33,478 nt of DNA from Chitinophaga pinensis (GCA_945872815.1 CAMCAY010000022.1:1-33478), one strand, 5' to 3'; positions 1 through 8,091 are shown, counted from the stretch's first letter. Notes: generated by a model from the letters alone, not told the origin. Numbers and translations are program-made.

Positions 1-124
1 CTATAATGGACATAATAAATTAAAATTCACTTGGTACTAAAGTTAAGAAAAAAGATTTTTTAAATATTAATACAATAAAAGCTAATATTTTTCAGTGTAA
101 CCATAGAAAAAATTGTCACAATAG

Positions 125-144
125 CCCACGGTTTAAACCGTGGG
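125..144. repeat. 20-bp perfect palindrome, REP-like
   Basis: CCCACGGTTTAAACCGTGGG is its own reverse complement over all 20 bases. It lies just beyond the tRNA-Lys terminator and is GC-rich within very AT-rich DNA. It has no T-run of its own, so it is not an obvious terminator. Short GC-rich palindromes of this type can be REP elements moved by IS200/IS605-like (RAYT) transposases. Only one copy is visible here, so that reading is inference. The rest of bases 1-170 holds no gene I can support. Confidence 0.5.
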
Positions 145-172
145 TAAAATATCATGCAAACAAAAATTGCAT

Positions 173-204
173 AAAAAAACTCAACGTTAAAGTCCGTTGA
201 GTTT
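173..204 (-). terminator. Rho-independent terminator of tRNA-Lys
   Basis: The arms at 177-186 and 195-204 (AAACTCAACG / CGTTGAGTTT) form a 10-bp stem with an 8-nt loop. Read on the minus strand the stem runs into seven T residues (173-179), directly downstream of the tRNA gene. Confidence 0.8.
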
Positions 205-209
205 CTTTG

Positions 210-282
210 TGATCTGGCTGGGACTCGAACCCAGGACCCATACATTAAAAGTGTATTGCTCTACCAACTGAGCTACCAAATC
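210..282 (-). tRNA. tRNA-Lys (anticodon UUU)
   Basis: On the minus strand a full cloverleaf can be read. The acceptor stem is GATTTGG paired with CCAGATC, the D arm is GCTC...GAGC, the anticodon stem is ATACA/TGTAT around the loop CTTTTAA (anticodon TTT), and the T arm is CTGGG-TTCGAGT-CCCAG. The discriminator is A. The 3' CCA is not encoded (the next bases are CAA), so it must be added after transcription, for which a CCA-adding enzyme is encoded at 21720-23165. The T loop carries the U55 that TruB, also encoded here, would modify. Confidence 0.97.
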
Positions 283-303
283 CCTTCCCCGTATTTGGGT
301 GTG

Positions 304-335
304 CAAAAATAGGATAAAACCCTATTTGTTTCAAA
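304..335 (-). promoter_or_regulatory. Bacteroidota-type promoter of tRNA-Lys
   Basis: On the minus strand TTTG (332-335), a 20-nt spacer and TATTTTTG (304-311) match the -33/-7 consensus TTTG...TAnnTTTG. The mature tRNA begins 21 nt downstream of the -7 box, leaving a 5' leader of about 17 nt for RNase P to remove. Confidence 0.8.
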
Positions 336-383
336 TTTTTTCTAAAAGATTTTCAATTTATTATTCACATTATGCAATATTTC

Positions 384-416
384 TTTGCAAATGCCCATAA
401 TACTCACTTATTTTTG
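384..416 (+). promoter_or_regulatory. Promoter of the SDR operon
   Basis: TTTG at 384-387, a 21-nt spacer and TATTTTTG at 409-416 fit the phylum consensus. The position decides the start of the next gene: the in-frame ATG at 385 lies inside the -33 element, so translation should begin at ATG 433, about 12 nt after the predicted +1. Confidence 0.75.
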
Positions 417-432
417 CCTAATTATAAAAAAA

Positions 433-1242
433 ATGAGTAATTACTTTCAAAATAAAGTCATAGCCATAACGGGAGGTAGCGATGGAATCGGTAAAGCACT
501 TATTGAAACCCTGCTTCCTTTAGGTGCTAAAATTGCCACTTGTGCAAGAAATCAGGATAAGCTGTATCAACTTCAGATAGCACATTCCAAAGAACCACTG
601 CATTGTGTAGTGGCAGATGTCAGCAATTACAATGATTGTAAAAATTTCATCGAATCCACAATTAAAGAATTTGGAGGAATCGATATTTTAATCAACAATG
701 CAGGAATTTCTATGCGGTCTTTGATGGTTGACGCTGATGTAGATGTTATTAAAAAAGTAATGGACATCAATTTCATGGGAGCTGTATATTGTACCAAATT
801 AGCATTGCCCTCTATTATTGAAAGAAAAGGTACCATTGTTGGGGTTTCTTCCATTGCCGGATACAGAGGTCTTCCAGGAAGAAGTGGTTATTCTGCCAGT
901 AAATTCGCTTTGAACGGATGGCTCGAAGCACTGAGAACTGAATTACTGAATGAAGGAGTAAACGTGATGTGGGTTTGCCCTGGTTTTACAAAGAGCAACA
1001 TCAGAAATGCAGCATTAAATGAAAAGGCGATGGCTCAGGGTGAAAGCCCTTTGGATGAAACTTCTTTAATGAGTGCAGAAAATTGCGCAAAAGAAATTCT
1101 GCAAGCTGTTGAAAGCAGAAAAAGAACATTGGTGTTGACCTTTAAAGGTAAGCAAACCGTTTTCATCAATAAATTTTTTCCTGCCTGGGCAGACAAACTG
1201 ACCAGGAATTTTTTTTACAAAAATGGAAAGCTGATTAAATGA
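433..1242 (+). CDS. SDR family NAD(P)-dependent oxidoreductase
   Basis: A classical short-chain dehydrogenase of 269 residues. The dinucleotide-binding loop TGGSDGIG is at 13-20, NNAG at 88-91, and the catalytic set N113, S140, Y153 and K157 (YSASK) is complete. The spacing of 13 residues between Ser and Tyr is the family norm. Substrate cannot be read from the sequence. The general shape (GYRGLPGRSGYSASK and a C-terminal tail after the Rossmann domain) resembles membrane-associated SDRs of the 3-ketosphinganine/11-beta-HSD-like group, but that is a weak guess. The start at 433 is chosen because the promoter covers the upstream ATG. It is first in a probable three-gene unit with the two following genes (gaps of 69 and 35 nt). 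The protein is cytoplasmic, with no signal peptide. Confidence 0.93.
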   Translation: MSNYFQNKVIAITGGSDGIGKALIETLLPLGAKIATCARNQDKLYQLQIAHSKEPLHCVVADVSNYNDCKNFIESTIKEFGGIDILINNAGISMRSLMVDADVDVIKKVMDINFMGAVYCTKLALPSIIERKGTIVGVSSIAGYRGLPGRSGYSASKFALNGWLEALRTELLNEGVNVMWVCPGFTKSNIRNAALNEKAMAQGESPLDETSLMSAENCAKEILQAVESRKRTLVLTFKGKQTVFINKFFPAWADKLTRNFFYKNGKLIK

Positions 1243-1311
1243 TAAATTAAATTTCAAAGGTTACTTGTTTGATGTAACTTTAAAAATTATTCTTACAATT
1301 ATTTTTTACGA

Positions 1312-2148
1312 ATGCCCTTACTGACCATAATAAGTGATATAGGTGAACAGGATTTTCTGACGGGAGCCATCAAAGGTCAGTTTCTTCGCTATCAGCAGGA
1401 TATCAATATCATCGATATCACTCATTCATTATCAGCCTTCAATTACCCACAAGCAGCGTACGTTTGTCGCAATGCCATAAAAAATTATCCAACGGGCACT
1501 TTTCATTTGATTCTGGTAAATATTTTTGATGAAAACCTCGACCACATGATTCTTGCAGAGCACAATGGACATTTTATTGGTTGTGCAGATAATGGATTAC
1601 TCACAATGATTCTGGAAGATATGCCACAAAAAGTGGTCAAATTAGAATTGGATAAAATTGCGCAAAAAAGTACGTTGTTTTGTACCAATGTGTTTGCAAA
1701 AGCTTTTTATGAACTCAACAGTGGTAAAACAATTGAGGAAGTTGGAGAAGCCGATGTTACCATTATTACAAAAAATCCATTGAGACCTCTCATAGGTCCT
1801 GATTTTATTGAAGGTCAGATTATTTTTATAGACAATTTTGAAAATGTCATTGTAAATATCAATAAAGTGGAGTTTGAGGAAAATAGAAAAGGCAGAAAGT
1901 TCTCAATAATTTTCAAGAGAGATGAGATGATTGATAAAATCAGTGAAGGTTATTCAGATGTGCCAGAAGGGGAGAAGTTGGCTTATTTCAACTCCGCAGG
2001 ATACCTGGAAATAGCCATCAATAAAGGGAATGCAGCCGGTTTGTTTGGATTGCAGGGATACTCTGAAAAGCAACAACAATCCATTCAACAACAATATTTA
2101 AACAGTCGGCTTTTTTATCAAACAGTCAAAGTTTTTTTTATTGACTAG
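1312..2148 (+). CDS. SAM hydroxide adenosyltransferase-family protein (DUF62), divergent
   Basis: The protein of 278 residues has the architecture of the SAM hydrolase/adenosyl-halide synthase family. It has an N-terminal substrate loop (ISDIGEQDF, 7-15, against the usual TDFGxxD), the conserved ADNGLL at 92-97, and a C-terminal beta domain containing FIDNFENVIVNI. Characterised hydroxide adenosyltransferases split SAM into adenosine and methionine using an Asp-Arg-His triad. Here the VVDPGVGxxR segment reads VNIFDENLDH (69-78) and the FHGRDVFAP segment reads FCTNVFAK (123-130). By my ungapped alignment Asp is N70, Arg is D77 or H78, and His is F123. The fold is therefore clear but the known chemistry is doubtful. 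It may bind SAM or adenosine without hydrolysing it, or use other residues. It lies between the SDR and fucose synthase genes. Confidence 0.85.
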   Translation: MPLLTIISDIGEQDFLTGAIKGQFLRYQQDINIIDITHSLSAFNYPQAAYVCRNAIKNYPTGTFHLILVNIFDENLDHMILAEHNGHFIGCADNGLLTMILEDMPQKVVKLELDKIAQKSTLFCTNVFAKAFYELNSGKTIEEVGEADVTIITKNPLRPLIGPDFIEGQIIFIDNFENVIVNINKVEFEENRKGRKFSIIFKRDEMIDKISEGYSDVPEGEKLAYFNSAGYLEIAINKGNAAGLFGLQGYSEKQQQSIQQQYLNSRLFYQTVKVFFID

Positions 2149-2183
2149 AAATTTCAGCGGAACAAAAACTATCTAATGCGGTA

Positions 2184-3137
2184 ATGGACAAATCATCCAA
2201 AATATTTGTAGCAGGACACAATGGAACAGTAGGGTCTGCTGTTGTACGAAACTTGTTGGCCAAAGGTTATGAGAAAATTACCGTAGTTTCTTCTGATGAA
2301 TTAGACCTGCGCAATCAGCAATCCGTAAATGATTTTTTCGAAAAATTTCAACCCGATTATGTAATTGATGCTGCTGCAAGAGTGGGGGGAATATTGGCCA
2401 ATGATCATTATCCGTATACTTTTATAATGGATAATCTTCAAATTCAAAACAACTTAATCAATGCTTCCTTTAAAAATGAAGTAAAGAAATTCATTTTCTT
2501 AGGAACATCCTGTGTGTATCCTAAAATGTGCAGCCAGCCAATCAGGGAAGAGTATCTGTTAAGTGCCGCATTGGAGCCAACCAATGAATGGTATGCCATT
2601 GCCAAGATTGCTGGTATAAAAGCCTGTGAAGCAATAAAAAAACAACACGGCAGAAATTTTATATCATTGATGCCAACCAATACCTATGGACCACACGATA
2701 ATTTTGATTTAGAGACAGCGCATGTGTTGCCCTCACTATTGAGGAAGTTTTATGAAGCTGTTGTAAATAATCATGCACCAGTTACTTTATGGGGTGATGG
2801 ATCTGCAATGCGTGAATTTATTTATGTTGACGATTTAGCTGACGCTATTGTATTTGTATTGGAAAACGAGTTCAATGAAAATATCTACAATATCGGTACA
2901 GGGGTTGATTTGTCTATTAAAGAGCTTGCCTTGTTGATACAAAAAATTTCCGGACATCAGGGAGAAATACATTGGGATTCTTCAAAGCCGAACGGTACGC
3001 CCCGAAAAGTATTGGATGTATCAAAACTTAACAGGATGGGTTGGTATGCCAAAACAAATTTGGAAGACGGACTATTGTCAACCTATCAATGGCTTCAGGA
3101 TAATTATCATCAATTGAGGGAAATGAAGTGCAAATAA
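2184..3137 (+). CDS. fcl: GDP-L-fucose synthase
   Basis: An extended SDR of 317 residues that converts GDP-4-keto-6-deoxymannose to GDP-L-fucose by 3,5-epimerisation and NADPH-dependent reduction, supplying fucose for surface polysaccharide and glycoprotein. Visible features are the NADP-binding GHNGTVG (11-17), FLGTSCVYPK (105-114) with S109 and C110, and the catalytic YAIAK with Y137 and K141. The E. coli enzyme is 321 residues, so the length is normal. GDP-mannose 4,6-dehydratase (gmd), its usual partner, is not in this window. The gene follows the DUF62-type gene by 35 nt and probably ends the operon. I see no terminator on the plus strand after it, and the hairpin at 3205-3231 is oriented for sucC. 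Confidence 0.95.
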   Translation: MDKSSKIFVAGHNGTVGSAVVRNLLAKGYEKITVVSSDELDLRNQQSVNDFFEKFQPDYVIDAAARVGGILANDHYPYTFIMDNLQIQNNLINASFKNEVKKFIFLGTSCVYPKMCSQPIREEYLLSAALEPTNEWYAIAKIAGIKACEAIKKQHGRNFISLMPTNTYGPHDNFDLETAHVLPSLLRKFYEAVVNNHAPVTLWGDGSAMREFIYVDDLADAIVFVLENEFNENIYNIGTGVDLSIKELALLIQKISGHQGEIHWDSSKPNGTPRKVLDVSKLNRMGWYAKTNLEDGLLSTYQWLQDNYHQLREMKCK

Positions 3138-3201
3138 TAATTTTCTTTCTTATTAAAGTTTCTCAAAGGATATCTCATTGTAAGATTCATTTCTTTACAA
3201 C

Positions 3202-3231
3202 AAAAAAGCTGTTCGTATTAAGAACAGCTTT
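3202..3231 (-). terminator. Rho-independent terminator of sucC
   Basis: AAAGCTGTTC (3205-3214) and GAACAGCTTT (3222-3231) form a 10-bp stem with a 7-nt loop. On the minus strand it is followed by a T-run (3202-3207), 22 nt after the sucC stop. Confidence 0.8.
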
Positions 3232-3253
3232 AGAAAATATTATTGATAAAAAT

Positions 3254-4465
3254 TTAAGCGACCGCTTTATTAACCAAAGCAGCAGCTTCACTCAATAGAA
3301 TAGCACTTTGAACTTTTAATCCGCTTTCATCAATCAATTTCTTTGCCACATCCGCATTAGTACCTTGTAAACGAACAATGATTGGAATTTCAATATTGCC
3401 AATGCTTTTATAAGCATCAATCACCCCTTGAGCCACACGGTCGCAACGTACAATTCCTCCAAAGATGTTGATGAGAATGGCTTTTACTTTTGGATCTTTC
3501 ATGATGATTCTGAATCCTGCTTCCACTGTTTGAGCATTGGCAGTTCCACCTACATCCAGGAAATTGGCAGGGTCTCCACCACTTAATTTAATCATATCCA
3601 TGGTAGCCATTGCCAATCCAGCACCATTAACCATACACCCAACATTACCATCTAACTTCACAAAATTCAAATTGAATTTTCCAGCTTCCACTTCAGTAGG
3701 ATCTTCTTCAGAAAAATCTCTTAACGCCGCTACATCCGCATGACGCATAAGAGCATTGTCATCAATATTCATCTTACAGTCAACGGCAATGATTTTATCA
3801 TCACTCGTTTTGAAAAGTGGATTTATTTCCAGCATACCACAATCCAAATCAACATAAGCATTGTAAAGGTTGGTAACGAATTTAACACAGTTCTTAAAAG
3901 ACTCTCCGCTGAGTCCTAAATTGAATGCAATTTTTCTCGCCTGAAATCCTTCCAACTTTCCGCCGGGATGAACAAATTCTTTGAATATTTTTTCAGGAGT
4001 ATCATGTGCAACATCTTCAATGTTCATACCACCTTCGGTACTGTACATGATCACATTCTTACAACTGCTTCTGTCTAATAAAACAGCTAGGTAAAATTCT
4101 TTAACGGGATTAGGGCCTTCATAATAAACATCCTGTGCCACCAAAACTTTATTAACCAATTTTCCTTCAGGACCAGTTTGAATAGTCACCAAAGTTCCAC
4201 CCAAAATATTGTCTGCAATTTTCACCACATCTTCCATGCTCTTTCCCACTGCAACGCCACGCTGGTCTTTACCTACAATGGTTCCTTTTCCGCGACCACC
4301 TGCATGAATTTGCGCTTTTACAACGGCAAACTTGCTGCCATATTGAGAATGAATTTGACGATAAGCTTCTTCAGCTTCTTTGGCACTTCCGCATGCAATT
4401 CCTTCCTGAACAGGAACATTAAACTTCTTTAGTAATTCTTTTGCCTGGTATTCGTGTAGGTTCAT
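3254..4465 (-). CDS. sucC: Succinate-CoA ligase (ADP-forming), beta subunit
   Basis: The protein of 403 residues starts with the hallmark MNLHEYQAKELL. It carries the ATP-grasp nucleotide loop KAQIHAGGRGKG (50-61), the metal-binding LEINPL segment near residue 216, and the C-terminal ligase domain (LDVGGTAN, NIFGGIVRCD). It works with SucD in the TCA cycle, converting succinyl-CoA to succinate while making ATP or GTP. E. coli SucC is 388 residues. sucD is not adjacent: the gene stands alone, flanked by its own terminator and divergent from punA. A -7 box lies 16 nt before the ATG. Orientation and start are secure. Confidence 0.97.
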   Translation of the reverse strand: MNLHEYQAKELLKKFNVPVQEGIACGSAKEAEEAYRQIHSQYGSKFAVVKAQIHAGGRGKGTIVGKDQRGVAVGKSMEDVVKIADNILGGTLVTIQTGPEGKLVNKVLVAQDVYYEGPNPVKEFYLAVLLDRSSCKNVIMYSTEGGMNIEDVAHDTPEKIFKEFVHPGGKLEGFQARKIAFNLGLSGESFKNCVKFVTNLYNAYVDLDCGMLEINPLFKTSDDKIIAVDCKMNIDDNALMRHADVAALRDFSEEDPTEVEAGKFNLNFVKLDGNVGCMVNGAGLAMATMDMIKLSGGDPANFLDVGGTANAQTVEAGFRIIMKDPKVKAILINIFGGIVRCDRVAQGVIDAYKSIGNIEIPIIVRLQGTNADVAKKLIDESGLKVQSAILLSEAAALVNKAVA

Positions 4466-4481
4466 TTATTTAAAATTTTTG

Positions 4482-4489
4482 CAAAGATA
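4482..4489 (-). promoter_or_regulatory. -7 element of sucC
   Basis: TATCTTTG on the minus strand matches TAnnTTTG exactly and sits 16 nt from the sucC start codon. I see no good -33 TTG at the usual spacing. Confidence 0.6.
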
Positions 4490-4613
4490 TGAGAATATAT
4501 CAATTTGAAGAATCTAAAATCGGAGGAATATTATCCGACTGTTTGAAAATAAATAGAATTTTATATAGTTATATTTTTCATTCGTAATGCAATACATTGT
4601 ATAATTGACATTG

Positions 4614-4649
4614 TTTTGTAATGTGCTATCGTAATTGGGCTTATATTTG
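4614..4649 (+). promoter_or_regulatory. Promoter of punA
   Basis: TTTTG at 4614-4618, a 23-nt spacer and TATATTTG at 4642-4649. The in-frame ATG at 4621 lies between the two boxes and would not be transcribed. This fixes the punA start at 4672, with a predicted leader of about 18 nt. Confidence 0.7.
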
Positions 4650-4671
4650 CCGATTATTCAAACAGATTCAG

Positions 4672-5484
4672 ATGATTAACAAGATTATTGAAGCGGTTGA
4701 TTTTATAAAAAATTCTTACAAGGAAGTTCCGGAGGTAGGCATCATACTTGGCAGCGGTTTGGGGAATTTTACACAGGAAATAAAAATTGAAAAAGAAATT
4801 CCTTACCAAGACATACCACATTTTCCGGTAAGTACGGTTGAAGGACACAGCGGTAAATTGATCATGGGAGAATTGAGTGGCAAAAAAGTGGTTGCTATGG
4901 CCGGAAGATTTCATAACTATGAAGGATACACGCCGCAGGAAATTGTTTTTCCGGTAAGAGTGATGAAGTATCTTGGAATCAAAACCTTGCTGATCAGCAA
5001 TGCTGCCGGTGGTGTAAATCCAACTTTCAAAGTAGGAGATTTGATGATTATCAACGATCATGTCAGTCAGTTTGTTCCTAATCCTTTAATTGGAAAAAAT
5101 GAACTTGAATTGGGGCCAAGATTTCCGGATATGACTGAGCCATATAAATCATCCATCATACTTACAGCCAAACAAATTGCAAAAGATGCTGCAATTGAAG
5201 TGAAGGAAGGTGTTTATATCTGTGTAACAGGCCCTACATTTGAGACAAAAGCTGAATATCGTATGATCAAGTCGATCGGTGGAGATGCAGTAGGAATGAG
5301 TACGGTGCAGGAAGTAATCGTTGCAGCACACATGGGCATTCCTTGTTTTGCAATAAGTGTTATTACAGATATGTGGATAGATGGTCACGAAGAAGTGATC
5401 TCGCATGAAGAGGTTTTAAAAGCTGCTAAACTTGCAGAACCTAAGTTAACTCTTATCTTCAAGGAGTTGGTTAAACAAATTTAA
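4672..5484 (+). CDS. punA: Purine nucleoside phosphorylase (trimeric type)
   Basis: The protein of 270 residues belongs to the trimeric PNP/MTAP family, which cleaves purine nucleosides with phosphate to the free base and (deoxy)ribose-1-phosphate in purine salvage. Motifs in order are the phosphate loop GSGLG (27-31), VEGHSGKL (56-63), AGRFHNYEGY (77-86, with H81), SNAAGGVN (109-116), GPTFETKAEYR (187-197, with E192) and GMSTVQEV (208-215). The purine-recognition residue that is Asn243 in human PNP is Asp here (D233 in SVITDMW), while the following His (human H257) is kept as H245. In human PNP an N243D change brings adenosine activity, so strict 6-oxopurine specificity should not be assumed. 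The porin gene follows after 18 nt, probably in the same transcript. Confidence 0.94.
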   Translation: MINKIIEAVDFIKNSYKEVPEVGIILGSGLGNFTQEIKIEKEIPYQDIPHFPVSTVEGHSGKLIMGELSGKKVVAMAGRFHNYEGYTPQEIVFPVRVMKYLGIKTLLISNAAGGVNPTFKVGDLMIINDHVSQFVPNPLIGKNELELGPRFPDMTEPYKSSIILTAKQIAKDAAIEVKEGVYICVTGPTFETKAEYRMIKSIGGDAVGMSTVQEVIVAAHMGIPCFAISVITDMWIDGHEEVISHEEVLKAAKLAEPKLTLIFKELVKQI

Positions 5485-5502
5485 TTTATCGAAGAGGTTA
5501 AA

Positions 5503-7548
5503 ATGAAAAAATTATCTGCTTTACTTTTTTTTTGCTTTGTAGCTACAGCAGCTTTTTCACAAATACCGAGAAAAAAGAAGGGCTTCACTTTAAGTGAAAA
5601 TAATTCTGAAAATCAGTTAAAAAGCAATACATCCAATCAAAATTCTGTTAATCCAGACTCAGGGCCTAGAAAAGACTCTCTTGGTTTTGAACACAGAGAT
5701 GATGCCAAAGATTCTATTGCTATCTATTATAAATGGTTAGATGCATCAAGACGATACTACATCGATTCTTCTATAAATGACTTTGATAAATACTTTTCTG
5801 TTCCTTCCGGGTATGTGTATCTTGGAAATAATGGTGCCGCTGCGCATTCACTGATTTTTCAACCCAATAATCGAATTGGCTTTGATCCAGGGTTTCATGC
5901 ATTTGATATATACAAATTTTCACTTGAAGGCACCAAGATGTACAAGACAACAAAGCCATTCACAAGCTTGAATTATCAGTTGGCATCCGGAAAGGAACAA
6001 ATGCTTACAACAGGCCACACTCAAAACCTACAACCTAATTTGAATATTGGATTTGATTATAAACTTATAACTGCACCCGGATTTTTTGTTACACAAAATA
6101 ACAACCACAACAGTTACAGAATTTTCAGCAATTATGAAGGCACTCGCAAACGCTATCATGCTGTAATGTCAATGTTTGGCAACAATATCAGGGCTTCAGA
6201 AAATGGAGGGATTCAAAATACATCCTATTTGTCTGATCCCAACAGAAAAGATCGATTTACGGTGCCTGTAAATTTAGGAAGCCAGGCAACTTTCAGTAAC
6301 AATCCATTTATCACAACGGTATTAACAGGAAATCATTACAGGGATTTTAATTTTTACCTAAGGCAAGGATACGATTTTGGCAAACATGACTCAATCGCAA
6401 TCAATGATTCAACAACCGAGTACCTGTTTTATCCCAAACTTCGAATACAATACACTTTTACAGGAAGTAAAAATAGCTTTAATTATGGGGATCTTTCTGC
6501 TGATTCATCCATTTATGCAAACTGGTATGGGCTTACTTTGAAAACGCCCAATGATACTATTTCATTCACTGAAAAATGGAATATCACACAGCATGATTTC
6601 AGCTTGGTACAATTTCCTGATACAAAAAATCTTGCTCAGTTTTTTTTGGCTGGCGTTTCATACCAAAAAATAGTAGGTGTTGCAAAAGCATCAAATCTTA
6701 ATTATGACAATCTTATTTTGCATGCTGAATATAGAAATCGAACCCGCAACAAACGATGGGACATGCTTGCAAAAGGGGAGTTCTACACAAGTGGATTGAA
6801 TCAGGGCGATTTTAATGTATACACTTCAATAGAAAGAGATTTTAATAAGAAATTTGGAAATGTAAATTTGTTTTTCAACGAAATAAGTCGAACGCCGTCT
6901 TTTATTTTTAATTCAAAATCTACTTTTAATTTTTCAAATACAACCATTGATAAAAAGGAAAACATTATTTCTTTTGGGGCAGTTTCTAATAATCCAATCA
7001 TTAATCTTGGATGTAGAAATCACCTGTTGATTAATTATTCTTATTTTAAAAATCATTATCAGTCAGAGCAGAACTCCACAGCAATAAATTTATTGCAGTT
7101 GTTTGCTGCCAAAAAAATAAAATTAAGTGATAGATGGTTTTGGCATGCTGAATGTACCTTTCAACAAACGGGAAAAAATTCTCAAATCAGGGTACCACTC
7201 ATAGTAACCAGAAACAGGTTTGCTTATGAAGGAGTTTTTTTTAAAAACCTGATTTTATCAACCGGAGTGGAAGCAAGGTATTATTCAGCTTATAAAGCAA
7301 ATGGCTATTCGCCGATGCTGGGTCAGTTTTTTGTACAAGACACCACCACCATTAAAAATCTACCAGACATCAGTTTGTTTGCTCATTTCAGAATTAAAGG
7401 TTTTGCAGGATTTTTAAGAGCAGAGAATTTGAATACCGCTCAAATTAAAAACGGACTCAATTGGATGAACAACAATTTCGCTGCGCCACTATATCCAACC
7501 CAGGGACTAATTATCAGATTTGGTGTTCAATGGTGGTTTGTAAATTAA
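5503..7548 (+). CDS. Putative outer-membrane porin (Porin_10 family)
   Basis: The protein of 681 residues has a signal peptide (about 1-19, ending AAFSQ) and an approximately 60-residue polar linker rich in Asn and Ser. It then has a long run of alternating aromatic/polar strands ending in WWFVN, a typical beta-barrel C-terminus. The segment starting DSLGFEHRDDAKDS (59-72), then YLGNNGAAAHSL and LEGTKMYKTTKPFTSL, is characteristic of the Bacteroidota putative porin family, about 650-700 residues long. Substrate is unknown. It probably shares punA's promoter, and a link to nucleoside uptake is tempting but unsupported beyond the neighbourhood. I see no convincing terminator in the 88 bases after it. 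Confidence 0.85.
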   Translation: MKKLSALLFFCFVATAAFSQIPRKKKGFTLSENNSENQLKSNTSNQNSVNPDSGPRKDSLGFEHRDDAKDSIAIYYKWLDASRRYYIDSSINDFDKYFSVPSGYVYLGNNGAAAHSLIFQPNNRIGFDPGFHAFDIYKFSLEGTKMYKTTKPFTSLNYQLASGKEQMLTTGHTQNLQPNLNIGFDYKLITAPGFFVTQNNNHNSYRIFSNYEGTRKRYHAVMSMFGNNIRASENGGIQNTSYLSDPNRKDRFTVPVNLGSQATFSNNPFITTVLTGNHYRDFNFYLRQGYDFGKHDSIAINDSTTEYLFYPKLRIQYTFTGSKNSFNYGDLSADSSIYANWYGLTLKTPNDTISFTEKWNITQHDFSLVQFPDTKNLAQFFLAGVSYQKIVGVAKASNLNYDNLILHAEYRNRTRNKRWDMLAKGEFYTSGLNQGDFNVYTSIERDFNKKFGNVNLFFNEISRTPSFIFNSKSTFNFSNTTIDKKENIISFGAVSNNPIINLGCRNHLLINYSYFKNHYQSEQNSTAINLLQLFAAKKIKLSDRWFWHAECTFQQTGKNSQIRVPLIVTRNRFAYEGVFFKNLILSTGVEARYYSAYKANGYSPMLGQFFVQDTTTIKNLPDISLFAHFRIKGFAGFLRAENLNTAQIKNGLNWMNNNFAAPLYPTQGLIIRFGVQWWFVN

Positions 7549-7603
7549 ACTCATATATTACTTATTGAATTTTAATCAACAAATAAGCCCATTTATATTA
7601 ACA

Positions 7604-7632
7604 TTGACCTTCATTGAAAATGCTTAATTTTG
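7604..7632 (+). promoter_or_regulatory. Promoter of the heavy-metal cluster
   Basis: TTG (7604-7606), an 18-nt spacer and TAATTTTG (7625-7632). With +1 calibrated on the SRP RNA (4 nt after the -7 box), transcription would begin exactly at the GTG start codon at 7637. Confidence 0.7.
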
Positions 7633-7636
7633 CTTT

Positions 7637-8026
7637 GTGAAAAAGGTATTACTTTCCATATTGACCTTTCTTTATTTATTGCTTTCTACGGGATTTTCCC
7701 TGGATATCCATTACTGCATGGGAAAGCAATCCGGCGTAGAATTTTATCAAACAAAATCTAATCAAAAATGCAAGCGTTGTGGAATGACCGAAAAAAAAGG
7801 AGGTTGTTGCAATGACGAGCATAGATTTTACAAAATCCAGGATTCACACAATAATAGTAGTAAACTGATTCATGAAATTAATTTTTCTGAAATCCTAGTT
7901 TCCAAAAGTTACTTTCAATTTATACCAAGAATCCTACTTGAAAAAGATTTATCAATAGAATCTAAAGTTTCTCCTAATATTACTTCGCACCCGATTTATA
8001 TTAAAAACTGCGTATTCAGACTTTAG
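7637..8026 (+). CDS. HYC_CC_PP family protein (exported Cys-rich, metal-linked)
   Basis: A GTG start gives 129 residues with a signal peptide (about 1-21). Next come HYCMGK (25-30), CKRCGM (45-50) and GCCNDE (56-61), which match the HYC and CC motifs after which this Bacteroidota family is named. The C-terminal HPIYIKNCVFRL lacks the second Pro of the usual PP motif. Seven Cys/His side chains in the first 60 residues suggest metal or thiol chemistry in the periplasm. Members are often found beside heavy-metal-associated proteins, as here, but no function is established. No in-frame ATG precedes the signal peptide, so GTG is the only sensible start. It heads a cluster with the next three genes. 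Confidence 0.85.
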   Translation: MKKVLLSILTFLYLLLSTGFSLDIHYCMGKQSGVEFYQTKSNQKCKRCGMTEKKGGCCNDEHRFYKIQDSHNNSSKLIHEINFSEILVSKSYFQFIPRILLEKDLSIESKVSPNITSHPIYIKNCVFRL

Positions 8027-8091
8027 AATACATTCTTCAGTAATTTATTTTCTTCGAATTTTTTATTTATAATTTAATAAACTTATCAACA

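Noticed and set aside
385-432. Upstream ATG extending the SDR protein by 16 residues
   Set aside because: It lies in the -33 element of the promoter, and the added residues are not SDR-like; ATG 433 fits.
4621-4671. Upstream ATG extending the purine phosphorylase by 17 residues
   Set aside because: It lies between the -33 and -7 boxes and so would not be transcribed.
4654-5061. 135-codon antisense frame over the purine phosphorylase gene
   Set aside because: Its sequence is a shadow of conserved codons on the plus strand and shows no protein-like features.
7549-7603. CTTATT/AATAAG inverted repeat as terminator after the porin gene
   Set aside because: A six-base A/T stem with no T-run is not convincing.
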